A stretch of 64,000 nt of DNA, taken from the NCBI GenBank assembly GCA_023957385.1, contig JAMLGZ010000001.1, positions 1,288,923 through 1,352,922 of the forward strand. Reading direction: 5' to 3'. Shown here piece after piece: positions 52,626-62,027 of this stretch. The stretch's first letter is position 1. The number at the start of each line of letters is the position of its first letter. A program made the position numbers and the translations under genes. Source of the stretch: Brumimicrobium sp. Lineage in GTDB: Bacteria; Bacteroidota; Bacteroidia; Flavobacteriales_D; Crocinitomicaceae. A model generated the notes under the pieces. It did no database searches and had not been told where the DNA came from. It was given only the letters and a program-made list of their open reading frames with translations.

Positions 52626-55505
52626 ATGACTTCACAGGGAGAAAAAAAGAAAAAATCAATTATTGGTCGAATTTTAAAGTACACTGGTATTTTCTTGGTT
52701 GTGTTAATCGGGATTATTATTGCTATTCCATTCTTTTTTAAAGATAAATTAAAGGATTTGGCATTAGCAGAAGCGAATAAAATGCTAAAGGCAGAAGTAG
52801 CCGTAGGTGATTTTGATTTAACTATCTTTTCTACTTTCCCAAAATTGAAATTACAATTCGATAATGTCTCCATTATAGGTAAAGATGATTTTGAAGGTAT
52901 TAAATTAGTAGATTTAAAATCATTAGAAGCTAAATTAGATTTTTGGAGTGTTGTTAAAATGGATGACATTAGTGTACGTTCTATTCGCCTAATTGAACCA
53001 AATATAAACGTACAGATTTTACCTTCAGGTGTTGCTAACTACGATATAGTAAAGTCAGATGAAGAATTAAAAGAAGAAGAAGCGACCGAATCTTCTCCAT
53101 TTAAATTTTCTTTAGAATATTATGAAATCAAAGATGGTAATATCATTTTTAATGATAGAGCTTCTAACTTATACGCTGAGATTAAGAATTTAAATCATTC
53201 CGGAAAAGGAGATTTGACAGCAGATGTGATTGACTTTAAAACACTAACATCTATTGATGAACTTACTTTCAAAATGGATAACATGAGTTACTTAAACAAA
53301 GTGAAAACGAACCTGGATATGAATCTGTTAATGGAGTTTAAAGATGAAAGTAGTAAATTTACATTGAAAGAAAATACATTGTCTTTAAATGCTTTAAATC
53401 TGTCTTTTGATGGATTTTATGAAATGTTAGAAGATTATGACAATATAGATTTAAAATTAAATGCTGATAAAACAAGTTTTAAAGAATTATTGTCTCTAAT
53501 TCCAACCTTTTATCTAACAGGATATGAAAGTATGGTAGCTAAAGGTAATTTGAGTTTGGATGCCTTTGTTAAAGGGAAAATGGATGAAGATAATTTGCCA
53601 GCTTGGGATGTGAATTTGAAAGTAACAGATGCGTCTATAAAATATCCTGATATGCCAGCAAATATCAATAATGTTCAAATTGTAGCTGGGTCAAAATTTC
53701 CTGGAGGTACTGATTTAGATAAAATGACTATTGATGTGGATCAGCTAAAAGCAAGTTTTGTAGGTAATACGATAGATGCAAATTTCTATATGAAAAACCC
53801 TTTAACAGACCCATTTATGAAGTCTAAAATTGATGCGAAAATTGATTTGACCACCATTAAACAAGTGTATCCTATGGAGGAAACTCAACAGTTAAATGGA
53901 AAACTCACATCTAACTTGGCTTTAGAAGGAAGAATGTCTGCTATTGAAAAAGAACAATACGATAAATTTAAGGCAGAAGGAACACTTCAATTAAAAGAAT
54001 TTAGATATACATCTGCTGATTTACCAGCTCCTGTAGATATTGCAGACATGCTATTTGAGTTCTCACCTCAACAATTAAAACTAGCCAATTTAGATGCTAC
54101 CATGGGAAAAAGTGATTTTAAGATGAGTGGGAACGTAGAGAATTATATGGCTTACATTTTTAAAGGAGAGGAATTGAAAGGTTTGTTTAATTATCATTCT
54201 AATGTACTGGATTTAGATGAAATTCTACCTGCTTCTGAAGAAACTGAAACTACTGAGGAATCGGTAGCCCAAACTACCGGAAGTGATGAGCCAATCAGTA
54301 TTCCTGATAAAATTGATTTTACGTTGCTAACTACAGTGGATAAAGCTAAATACAACGGGATTGATGTGGATAATGTCAAAGGTAAGGTGATGTTGAAGAA
54401 TCAAGAAGCAAATCTGGAAAACCTTTCCATGAATGCAATGGGAGGAAGTATTGGTTTGAGTGGTAAATTCAACACGCAAGATGCCCAAAATCCAAATATG
54501 GAGTTTAGTTACAGTCTAAAAGAATTAGATATTCAGCAATTAGCTAATAATTTCTTGACTATTGATAAGTTGGCTCCTATTGCTAAATACGTGAAAGGTT
54601 CGATCTCTTCTGACTTTACCATGAATACGAAATTGACTCCATCTCTTGATTTAGTGTATAATTCACTCAATGGAAATGGTTCTTTTTTCTCTAGTAAAAT
54701 TCAAGTTTCTGATTTTAAACCGTTGGATAAATTGGCAGATGCTCTTCAAATGAATAAGTTAAAAAGTCAAACTTTGGAGAATATTAAAGCAACATTTGAA
54801 TTTACAGATGGAAAAGTATTTGTGAAACCATTTAATGTTAAAATGGGTAAAATTAATACAGTAATAGGAGGTAACACTTCTTTAAATCAAGATATTGATT
54901 ATGAGATAAAGATGGAAATCCCCAAAAGCGAAATTCCAGGTTCTGTAATGAAGGTGGCCGAACAAGCAATTGCTCAAGCGAAGAAAATTCCATTCTTTGA
55001 AATAAAGGAATTACCTGAAAAAATCCCCGTAACAGCGCTGGTAACAAACACCATTACCGACCCAAAGATAAAGACGAATATGAAAGAGAAGTTGATGGAG
55101 ATGGGTGGAGATATTAAAGATAATATCAAAAACTTAGTAGATGATAAGGTGAAAGAGGTGAAGGACACAGTGAAAGCGATTGTGGATGACAAAATCAATC
55201 AAGCGAAGGAAGAACTAGAAAAGCAGAAGCAGAAAATTATGGATGAGGCTCAAAAACAAGCCGATAATGTAAAAGCAGAAGCAAAAAAATTAGCAAATAA
55301 AACAAGGGATGAGGCAAACAAAAATGCACAGAAATTGATAACAGAGGCTGGTGCTAATCCTATCAAAAAGGCTGCTGCAGAAGTAACAGCCAAACAACTT
55401 AGAGATGAAGGAGAAAAATCAGCCAAAAAGATTGAAAATGAAGCTCAGAAACAAGCTGATGATATTATGAAGAAAGCACAAGAAGAGGCAGATAAACTAA
55501 AATAA
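52626..55505 (+). CDS. AsmA-family envelope protein with coiled-coil tail
   Basis: The 959-residue protein has one N-terminal membrane anchor (residues 15-35), an AsmA N-terminal domain (FDLTIFSTFPKLKLQFDNVSI) and a long beta-rich body that ends in the AsmA C-terminal region (about 690-800, with SQTLENIKATFEFTDGKV). AsmA-like proteins form bridges for lipid transport between the membranes. The final 140 residues are an unusual Lys/Ala/Glu/Gln-rich coiled coil (KQKQKIMDEAQKQADNVKAE) that is not part of the core fold. Confidence 0.9.
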   Translation: MTSQGEKKKKSIIGRILKYTGIFLVVLIGIIIAIPFFFKDKLKDLALAEANKMLKAEVAVGDFDLTIFSTFPKLKLQFDNVSIIGKDDFEGIKLVDLKSLEAKLDFWSVVKMDDISVRSIRLIEPNINVQILPSGVANYDIVKSDEELKEEEATESSPFKFSLEYYEIKDGNIIFNDRASNLYAEIKNLNHSGKGDLTADVIDFKTLTSIDELTFKMDNMSYLNKVKTNLDMNLLMEFKDESSKFTLKENTLSLNALNLSFDGFYEMLEDYDNIDLKLNADKTSFKELLSLIPTFYLTGYESMVAKGNLSLDAFVKGKMDEDNLPAWDVNLKVTDASIKYPDMPANINNVQIVAGSKFPGGTDLDKMTIDVDQLKASFVGNTIDANFYMKNPLTDPFMKSKIDAKIDLTTIKQVYPMEETQQLNGKLTSNLALEGRMSAIEKEQYDKFKAEGTLQLKEFRYTSADLPAPVDIADMLFEFSPQQLKLANLDATMGKSDFKMSGNVENYMAYIFKGEELKGLFNYHSNVLDLDEILPASEETETTEESVAQTTGSDEPISIPDKIDFTLLTTVDKAKYNGIDVDNVKGKVMLKNQEANLENLSMNAMGGSIGLSGKFNTQDAQNPNMEFSYSLKELDIQQLANNFLTIDKLAPIAKYVKGSISSDFTMNTKLTPSLDLVYNSLNGNGSFFSSKIQVSDFKPLDKLADALQMNKLKSQTLENIKATFEFTDGKVFVKPFNVKMGKINTVIGGNTSLNQDIDYEIKMEIPKSEIPGSVMKVAEQAIAQAKKIPFFEIKELPEKIPVTALVTNTITDPKIKTNMKEKLMEMGGDIKDNIKNLVDDKVKEVKDTVKAIVDDKINQAKEELEKQKQKIMDEAQKQADNVKAEAKKLANKTRDEANKNAQKLITEAGANPIKKAAAEVTAKQLRDEGEKSAKKIENEAQKQADDIMKKAQEEADKLK

Positions 55506-55642
55506 CTTTCTGATTACTCCGTATATTTATGTATCTTATCTAGAGTTTAAGATGGTTTATCTAATTATTTGATATATGGATAAATTGACTTATTATTTAC
55601 TCATAATAATTTTACATCTTTGAATCGCAAATGCTAAAATGA

Positions 55643-56863
55643 ATGAAACACATAAAAGAAGTTAAATTAAATTTTTCCGAATACCAGGAACTCGCAAAGT
55701 TCAATTTTGTGATGCGAATTCTAATTATGTGTTCTGCTATTATTTTCATTCTCTCCATTTTTTCATATATTATTGATTCTCAGTTTTTCGAATTTTATCT
55801 CGGAGGATTTTTTGTTCTTTTAATGGCTATGATACTGTTGAGGATATATGGAAGACGAAGAAGAGCTATGTATAAGTATATTCTAGGAGCTTTGTTTATA
55901 GCCATAATGGTTCTTTTAACTTTTTCTATTTTTACCGTGAAAGGTACTACGCATTTTATGGAGTCCTTTTGGATGTTGATTATTATTATTGCTTCTTTCT
56001 TTATTTTGGGCAATTTCTGGGGCTTCCTTTATGCTATTTCTAGTTTAATTGTATATTCAATATATTACTTATTCTTCTTTAAAGATAATTTAGATATTAA
56101 CTTGCTTTTGAATATTGATACTATAATTCGAAATGCAATAGAATATTCTACCGCTTTATTAATTGTGGCGTATGTGATGTTCGAGTATGGCAGATTAAAT
56201 AAATATGCATTAATCTATGCAGAGAAGGCATTAGAAGAATTAAAATCAGAAAAAATTACAGTAGAAAATCAGAATATTGAAAAGACATTTCTGTTACAAG
56301 AGATTCACCATCGTGTGAAAAATAACCTCCAGATTATTGTGAGTCTGCTTAGATTGCAGTCAAATGATTTGGAGACAGAAGAAGCTAGAAATAGTTACCA
56401 AGACACCATTAATCGCATCATGTCAATGTCGTTGATACATCAAAAACTATATGAAAAAGAATCATTTATTCAGATAGACTTGGTTGATTATATCAATAGC
56501 TTAATTGAAACTTTAATTTCAACTTATTCAACAGACAAGAAAGTAACATTTCAAGTAGAATCAGAATTACATAGTGTTCAGTTAAATAGAATACCATCTC
56601 TAGGACTCATTATAAATGAGTTGGTGACAAATTCCTTAAAGCATGCATTCACTACTGATGGGCATATATTTATAAAAATTAATAAAGGTAAGGAGCAGGT
56701 ATTCTATCTAAACTATTCAGATAATGGGACTTGGAAGGAAGCTCCTAGAAACAATTCATTTGGCATAAAATTGATAGATATCTTTACCGAACAGTTAGAT
56801 GGCGAATATAAAAGAGAATCTAACGAGAATGGTACAATCTATTCGTTTGTTCTGAAGAACTAA
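55643..56863 (+). CDS. Membrane sensor histidine kinase (HisKA_2 type)
   Basis: The 406-residue protein has about six membrane helices in residues 25-185, a short coiled coil, a HisKA_2 domain with phospho-acceptor H222 in LQEIHHRVKNNLQIIVSLL, and a HATPase_c domain with N box LIINELVTNSLKHAF, YSDNGTW and SFGIKLIDIF. No periplasmic sensor domain is large enough to bind a bulky ligand, so a membrane or intramembrane signal is likely. No response regulator gene is adjacent. Confidence 0.93.
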   Translation: MKHIKEVKLNFSEYQELAKFNFVMRILIMCSAIIFILSIFSYIIDSQFFEFYLGGFFVLLMAMILLRIYGRRRRAMYKYILGALFIAIMVLLTFSIFTVKGTTHFMESFWMLIIIIASFFILGNFWGFLYAISSLIVYSIYYLFFFKDNLDINLLLNIDTIIRNAIEYSTALLIVAYVMFEYGRLNKYALIYAEKALEELKSEKITVENQNIEKTFLLQEIHHRVKNNLQIIVSLLRLQSNDLETEEARNSYQDTINRIMSMSLIHQKLYEKESFIQIDLVDYINSLIETLISTYSTDKKVTFQVESELHSVQLNRIPSLGLIINELVTNSLKHAFTTDGHIFIKINKGKEQVFYLNYSDNGTWKEAPRNNSFGIKLIDIFTEQLDGEYKRESNENGTIYSFVLKN

Positions 56864-56887
56864 TTCACGTCATTTCCAAAAGTATAT

Positions 56888-56895
56888 TAACTTTG
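56888..56895 (+). promoter_or_regulatory. Putative -7 box for the VOC-family gene
   Basis: TAACTTTG matches TAnnTTTG, 18 bases before the ATG at 56914. It contains the TTG that a frame finder would take as start. Confidence 0.55.
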
Positions 56896-56913
56896 TCCAT
56901 TCAAAATATTGAT

Positions 56914-57978
56914 ATGGGAAAAATAATTTGTGGTATTCAACAAATGGGAATAGGTGTTCCTAACGTACAAGAAATATGGAAATGGTATCGTAAGTTTTTC
57001 GGAGTTGATGTACGAATTTTTGAGGAGGCAGCAGAAGCGCCACTTATGACGAGATATACAGGAGGAGTTGTTCATTCGCGTACCGCTACACTTGCGCTTT
57101 CTATGGAAGGTGGAGGCGGTTTTGAAATTTGGCAATTTACAAGTCGCCCTACTAATAAAGCAGATTTTCAAATTCAATTAGGTGATTATGGTTTATATAT
57201 TTGCCGAATCAAATCAAGAGATGTGAAAGCGTCTTTTGAGTATATGAAGCAAAATGGAGCTAAATTACTAGGAGATTTGAAAACTACTCCACATGGAGAA
57301 CCTCACTTTTTTGTAGAAGATCCCAATGGCAATATTTTTAATGTTGTTCAAGAATTCACAGTATTTCAGAAAACTAAATTCCCAGGCATGACAGGCGGTG
57401 TTGCTGGTGCCATGATAGGAGTGAGTGATATTGAGAAATCGATAAAATTATATGCAGATGTTTTGGGTTATTCTAAAATTGAATACGATGTAACAGATAC
57501 ATTTGATTGCTTTTCAGGATTACCTATGGGTGATAAGAAAGTGAGACGTGTTTTATTGGCACATCCAGAAACACGTAAGGGACCATTTGCACCTTTGTTG
57601 GGACCTACAAAAATTGAATTGATTCAAGCTATTGAGCGTACGGATTGTAAGAAAATATTCCAAGATCGTTTCTGGGGAGATTGGGGATTCATTCACCTTT
57701 GTTTTGATGTCCGAAATATGGATGCTCTTCAAAAAGAATGTGAAGCAGCTGGTTTTCCATTCACTGTGGATTCAGGTGCCACTTTTGACATGGGAGAAGC
57801 TGGAGGTAGATTCTCTTATATTGAAGACCCAGATGGAGCATGGATAGAGTTTGTAGAAACTCATAAAGTTCCTGTCATGAAAAAGCTAGGTTGGTATATT
57901 AATCTAAAGAACAGAAAACCCGAGAAGTCTTTACCAATATGGATGCTAAAAGCTATGGGAATGAATAGAGTAAAATAG
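56914..57978 (+). CDS. VOC-superfamily protein with two glyoxalase/dioxygenase-like domains
   Basis: The ATG at 56914 gives 354 residues. Two VOC modules are visible: residues 1-145 (GIQQMGIGVPNVQEIW ... FFVEDPNGNIFNVVQE) and 160-320 (AGAMIGVSDIEKSIKLYADV, FIHLCFDVRNMDAL, FSYIEDPDGAWIEFVE). Possible metal ligands in the second module are the His of FIHLCF and the Glu of WIEFVE. The layout resembles 4-hydroxyphenylpyruvate dioxygenase and related enzymes, but the C-terminal HPPD signature is absent, so the reaction is unknown. Confidence 0.8.
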   Translation: MGKIICGIQQMGIGVPNVQEIWKWYRKFFGVDVRIFEEAAEAPLMTRYTGGVVHSRTATLALSMEGGGGFEIWQFTSRPTNKADFQIQLGDYGLYICRIKSRDVKASFEYMKQNGAKLLGDLKTTPHGEPHFFVEDPNGNIFNVVQEFTVFQKTKFPGMTGGVAGAMIGVSDIEKSIKLYADVLGYSKIEYDVTDTFDCFSGLPMGDKKVRRVLLAHPETRKGPFAPLLGPTKIELIQAIERTDCKKIFQDRFWGDWGFIHLCFDVRNMDALQKECEAAGFPFTVDSGATFDMGEAGGRFSYIEDPDGAWIEFVETHKVPVMKKLGWYINLKNRKPEKSLPIWMLKAMGMNRVK

Positions 57979-57979
57979 G

Positions 57980-58426
57980 TTATTTTATCTCTTTTACTTT
58001 AGCAAGCAAGTCTTTTCCTTTATAATATCCTAAGATGGTAGTATTTAAAGTGCCATCACTATTAACAAATAGTAAGCAGGGGTGTGCCCTTACATTAAAT
58101 CGTCGTGCGATATCTGGTCCATTGGCATCTTTTTCTACTTCCACCTGCATATTGATAAAATGGCTGTTGAAATATTTTGCAACCTCAGCATCTTTATAGG
58201 TTGTGCTCTGCATCATTTTACATGGTTGACACCAGTCTGTGTATGCATATAAGAAGATCTTTTTATTTTCTTTCTTAGCTAGTTTAATGGCTTCATCTAA
58301 GCTTATCTTGCGAAAGATAATTTCTTGTGTGTTGTCGTTTAATACTTCGTTTTGTGTTGGTTTTAATAAGGTAAATGAGCATAGAATAAAGGTTATTGCT
58401 ATGAATCCTAAAAAATATTTTTTCAT
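57980..58426 (-). CDS. Exported thioredoxin-family protein
   Basis: The longer frame from 58486 lacks coding character; the ATG at 58426 starts a signal peptide or anchor (MKKYFLGFIAITFILCSFTL), giving 148 residues. The thioredoxin fold shows the active site YTDWCQPCKMM (CxxC) and the cis-Pro region RAHPCLLFV, in which an extra Cys follows the cis-Pro. The DUF255/thioredoxin_7-like KKENKKIFLYAYTDW lead-in suggests a periplasmic disulphide reductase. The electron donor is not encoded nearby. Confidence 0.9.
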   Translation of the reverse strand: MKKYFLGFIAITFILCSFTLLKPTQNEVLNDNTQEIIFRKISLDEAIKLAKKENKKIFLYAYTDWCQPCKMMQSTTYKDAEVAKYFNSHFINMQVEVEKDANGPDIARRFNVRAHPCLLFVNSDGTLNTTILGYYKGKDLLAKVKEIK

Positions 58427-58551
58427 CTTAAAACAATTTGAATTTATTAATAACATGCAAATTAGTTTGTTTGATACAATTTTCAAAGATTCTTTGAAAG
58501 AATGTCTGTCATTTTATGACAAACTCAAAATATGTAAAAAAAATAGAATCC

Positions 58552-58897
58552 ATCGTGCATTTAGAATTAAATACAGAGTGTGGTGTCAGTCTTCGATACC
58601 CTTCGGCATGCTCAGGACATGCAATTTTCTCCTATCGTCGAAAACCACTCAGTCTGACAATTCATCCGGTTGTCAGTCCGAGTGGTTTTTCGCAGAAAAA
58701 ATGTATCGAGGGGTGACAATGAATAGATGGGAAAGGCGGTCGGCTTTGCCGACCGAAAGTGGCCCCCTTACAATTGTCACCCCGAGAACCAAAGTTCTCG
58801 AGGTCTATTCTTTTAATAAATCCTATTGCTTATATTTTTACAAATTCAATACAATCCATATATAGTTGAAATTATTTATTTTTTATAAATACACAAT
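58552..58897 (+). mobile_element. MITE-like dispersed element, copy 3, enlarged (346 bases)
   Basis: It has end sequences TCGTGCATTT and AAATACACAA, the shared block GGTGTCAG...TCGATAC and the shared hairpin ACCCCGAGAAC/GTTCTCGAGGT (58779-58804), with the right part similar to copy 2. Between them about 160 bases are inserted, including a 23-base-arm hairpin (58638-58660 with 58670-58692) and the perfect hairpin GGTCGGC/GCCGACC (58738-58754). It lies in a 560-base region between divergent genes; the rest of that region holds nothing recognised. Confidence 0.7.
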
Positions 58898-58988
58898 AGT
58901 TAAATAGAAGAAGAACAATCACAATCAAGCGACTAGAATAAAATGGACTCATATTTGCATAATAGGATATGTTATAAAGATGCTAACC

Positions 58989-60059
58989 ATGAAAAAAATA
59001 AAAGTATTTATAGCCTGCGTATTCTTGATACATTCATTATGCTTGTTTTCCCAGTCAACAGGTAAAGCACTTGAGGTATATAGTCTAATCAATGAAGCGA
59101 GAAGCAATCCCCAAGCCTTTTTGGCTAAATATAAGGAAGAGATCAATACCTACAAACCCCAACTCATTCCTCTTTTGGAAAAATCAAAATCGGTTAAGTT
59201 GGTGATATGGGATAAAGACCTAGCTTTAAACTGTAAGCAAACAATTGATGGATCATTAAACCCTATTTATGCAGGAAAAAACAAGATGTGTGGTTTTTCT
59301 TCGGGTAATGGAAGTGGATATTATAATTCAACAGCTTTATATTTTGTGTGTGATTCCTACACTCATTTATTGGATGAGGATGATGCCTATTTTGGCTTTT
59401 ATATTAATTCTAAGGGGTATGCTTTCATATGGGGAAAGTCATGTGAAACAAAAAAATACGAATTTGAATGGAATGTGACGATAGATAGTTCTTTGGTTGA
59501 TTTTAAATTAATAAATACCGCAGCAAATGAACCCGGACTTAATGCTATGGATAAGGAAATGATTAAGGAATTAAACTTTGTGAGACAATATCCTCAAGTT
59601 TATGCTGGCATTGTTGCTCGCTATTTAGTTGATGAATCCAATCGAAATGGTTTATCAAAAGCAACTTATGATGCAGGAAATGAATTAATTGAAGAATTAA
59701 AAGTAATGCAACCTGCTTCATTACTTCTACCTAATAGATGTTTGTATGATGCTGCCAAAAAACATGGTGAAGACTGTAAAAGAAGAGGGTTTTCTGATCA
59801 TACTGGATCTGATGGTAGCAGCCCTTTTACTCGAATTTCTAAATTTTGTGATGGTTTATCAGGAAATGAAAATATTGTAGGAGGAAGAAAAAATGCTAGG
59901 GCTTTAGTAATTCAATTATTGATTGATAGCGGAATTAGTAGTAGGGGACATCGTTATAACATGCTTAATCCTGAATGGAGTTATGTAGGTTGTTATGGCT
60001 ATGAAGGTGGAGGTATGTATAATTATATTCAGAATTTTGCAAGTTCCGGTAAAAAATAA
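58989..60059 (+). CDS. Exported CAP-domain (SCP/PR-1-like) protein
   Basis: ATG 58989 starts a signal peptide (MKKIKVFIACVFLIHSLCLFSQ), giving 356 residues. The C-terminal half is a CAP domain: ELNFVRQYPQVYA, YDAAKKHGEDCKRRG (first His), LSGNENIVGG (Glu) and SRGHRYNMLNPEWSYVGCYG (second His). The N-terminal half repeats the frame of the fold (SLINEARSNPQAFLAKY, ending FIWGKSC) without the His residues, so it looks like a degenerate CAP duplicate. Location is periplasmic or extracellular; the bacterial function of CAP proteins is largely unknown. Confidence 0.88.
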   Translation: MKKIKVFIACVFLIHSLCLFSQSTGKALEVYSLINEARSNPQAFLAKYKEEINTYKPQLIPLLEKSKSVKLVIWDKDLALNCKQTIDGSLNPIYAGKNKMCGFSSGNGSGYYNSTALYFVCDSYTHLLDEDDAYFGFYINSKGYAFIWGKSCETKKYEFEWNVTIDSSLVDFKLINTAANEPGLNAMDKEMIKELNFVRQYPQVYAGIVARYLVDESNRNGLSKATYDAGNELIEELKVMQPASLLLPNRCLYDAAKKHGEDCKRRGFSDHTGSDGSSPFTRISKFCDGLSGNENIVGGRKNARALVIQLLIDSGISSRGHRYNMLNPEWSYVGCYGYEGGGMYNYIQNFASSGKK

Positions 60060-60182
60060 TGAATTCCCAAGCGTATCCAAATGTTATTTGTCTTTTTGAC
60101 ATATCATAAAAATGTTAAAAAAGGCCTTAAATAGGATAAAAACAATATTATTTAGTTAGTTTTACGTCTTTAAAGAAAATAT

Positions 60183-61244
60183 ATGTTGAAAAAGATATGC
60201 TTACTGATTCTTGGAATTGTATGTTTAGTTGGATGTAAAACTAAATTTAGTGTTAATGGTGAATATGTTGAGAAAGCTGTTGTACACTTCTTATTAGATC
60301 AAGGAGAAGAATATCATTTTTTAAAGTTAAACCGAACTTTCTTGAAAGAAGGGAATGCAATGGAATTCGCTAAGGAACCTGAATTATCTTACTTTGATAA
60401 TGTGGTAGCTGTTGTGAAAGAGATTAAAAACGGAGTGGTTTCACGAACATGGACATTGAAAGATACTACAATTACTAATAAGGAAAGTGGAGCCTTCTAT
60501 GCACCTGAACAAAAACTATATTATTTTAAATCTAATAATCTAGATGATAATGCTATTTATCGTTTAGAGATAGATGTTGATAATGGAAATCATAAAATTA
60601 CAGGACAAACTAAATTAGTGAAGGGGATTTCTATTAAATATCCACAGCCTAATCAATCATTTAACTTTGCAGATAACAATGTAGAACAAAACGGATATAA
60701 AGGAACACCGATTAGCTTCAATAAATCTGCAGATGGAGCTCTGTATAAGATGCAGCTAAAAATTTATTATAAAGAATATAATTTGAGTGGGGATGAGGAT
60801 AAAACACTTTTATGGGATTTAGGAACTGTAAAAAATGAAGATTTATCGGGTGCAAATCCTACTATCGTAGCAGAAGGGAAAGGTTTTTACGAGTATTTAA
60901 GTAAAAAAATACCAAATGATCCTAACGTTTATAGACGTACATTAACAGCCATGGAAATTATTCTAACTGCGGGGGCTCCTGACTTATATACATATATGTT
61001 AACAAATGAACCAACTTCTTCTTTGGCTCAAACTAAACCAACTTTCTCTAATGTTGATGGAGCATTAGGTATTTTCTCTTCACGTGTAACTATAAAACAA
61101 TTCAAGCCTGTGTATATTGCACCACAGACAAGATGTTTAAATATGAACTCTACGAAGGAATTGTGTCAAGGAAGTTATACTCAGAATCTGAATTTCTGTA
61201 GTGATATTCCTTTAGACAATTCGTATTCTTTCTTCTGTAACTAA
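60183..61244 (+). CDS. Lipoprotein of unknown function, possibly DUF4249-like
   Basis: The 353-residue protein has lipobox LVGC (Cys18). The mature part is a beta-rich domain of the kind found in surface lipoproteins of Bacteroidota (YVEKAVVHFLLDQGEEYH, KLYYFKSNNLDDNAIYRLEID, LTAMEIILTAGAPDLYTYM). The C-terminus has four Cys residues in TRCLNMNSTKELCQGSY and FCSDIPL...FFCN, which suggests disulphides. The family call is tentative. Confidence 0.7.
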   Translation: MLKKICLLILGIVCLVGCKTKFSVNGEYVEKAVVHFLLDQGEEYHFLKLNRTFLKEGNAMEFAKEPELSYFDNVVAVVKEIKNGVVSRTWTLKDTTITNKESGAFYAPEQKLYYFKSNNLDDNAIYRLEIDVDNGNHKITGQTKLVKGISIKYPQPNQSFNFADNNVEQNGYKGTPISFNKSADGALYKMQLKIYYKEYNLSGDEDKTLLWDLGTVKNEDLSGANPTIVAEGKGFYEYLSKKIPNDPNVYRRTLTAMEIILTAGAPDLYTYMLTNEPTSSLAQTKPTFSNVDGALGIFSSRVTIKQFKPVYIAPQTRCLNMNSTKELCQGSYTQNLNFCSDIPLDNSYSFFCN

Positions 61245-61297
61245 AATTCTTTAGTATATTTTATATTTTCTGGTATAGTCTAAATCTTTATTTAGCC

Positions 61298-61318
61298 GAC
61301 TAATATTTGCTATTAGTC
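61298..61318. repeat. Short perfect inverted repeat
   Basis: GACTAATA and TATTAGTC flank 5 bases, about 55 bases after the lipoprotein stop and well before the sigma-factor gene. A weak terminator or operator is possible. No gene lies in 61245-61454. Confidence 0.4.
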
Positions 61319-61454
61319 TAAAAAAATAGTTTTTTCAAAATAAAAAAAATATACTTACGTTCAAACTATAAATCATAAACCAACATTGTTTTAACGGCAC
61401 AATTCATGTTAAACCCTTTGTGTGCATGTTAAATCAATAATAAACTCTAAAACC

Positions 61455-62027
61455 ATGAAGGCTATAAACCCTGTGTATCACCATACTGTTCAGATGCTAG
61501 ATAAAGAGCAAGAGTGGGTGAGATTGGCTAAAGAAAGCCCTAGTAATTTTGCTCCGTTGTATGTAAAGTACTATGCTCAAATTCATCGGTATGTGTTGCA
61601 GCAAACGAATAATTCTCAGTTAGCTGGAGATATTACATCTCAAATCTTTATTAAGGCAATTAAAAATATTAGTCGTTACGAATTCAGAGGCTTGCCTTTG
61701 GCATCTTGGTTATATCGTATTGCAAAAAGCGAGGTTAATCAAATGTATCGTGAGATTAAGCCAATAAAAATTATTAGCATTGACGATGTACAGGTGTATA
61801 CTGTTATGCAAGTATTTGAAGAAGAGACCAGTGTGTTGAATAAGAATAAGTTATTTCAGTCTTTAGCTAAATTAAAGGAAAATGATTTAGAGTTAATTAA
61901 GTTGAGATTCTTTGAGAACTATTCTTTTAAAGAAATAGGAGAAATATTGAAAATCACAGAGAATAATGCTAAGGTGAAAACATTTCGGGCACTCCATAAA
62001 TTGAAAGAATTATTTTATGTAGGCTAG
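61455..62027 (+). CDS. ECF-type RNA polymerase sigma factor
   Basis: ATG 61455 is preferred to GTG 61422; the protein has 190 residues. Region 2 is visible at FAPLYVKYYAQIHRYVLQQT and FRGLPLASWLYRIAKSEVNQ, and region 4 at LIKLRFFENYSFKEIGEILK with the HTH ITENNAKVKTFRALHKL. No region 3. No anti-sigma factor gene follows; the next gene is convergent, with stops abutting. The regulon is unknown. Confidence 0.92.
   Translation: MKAINPVYHHTVQMLDKEQEWVRLAKESPSNFAPLYVKYYAQIHRYVLQQTNNSQLAGDITSQIFIKAIKNISRYEFRGLPLASWLYRIAKSEVNQMYREIKPIKIISIDDVQVYTVMQVFEEETSVLNKNKLFQSLAKLKENDLELIKLRFFENYSFKEIGEILKITENNAKVKTFRALHKLKELFYVG

Noticed and set aside
56914..57978. 4-hydroxyphenylpyruvate dioxygenase
   Set aside because: The two-VOC layout fits, but the C-terminal HPPD signature is missing and the protein is shaped differently at the metal site.
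58239..58865. A 208-codon plus-strand frame
   Set aside because: It starts antisense inside the thioredoxin gene and runs through the MITE-like element; no protein character.
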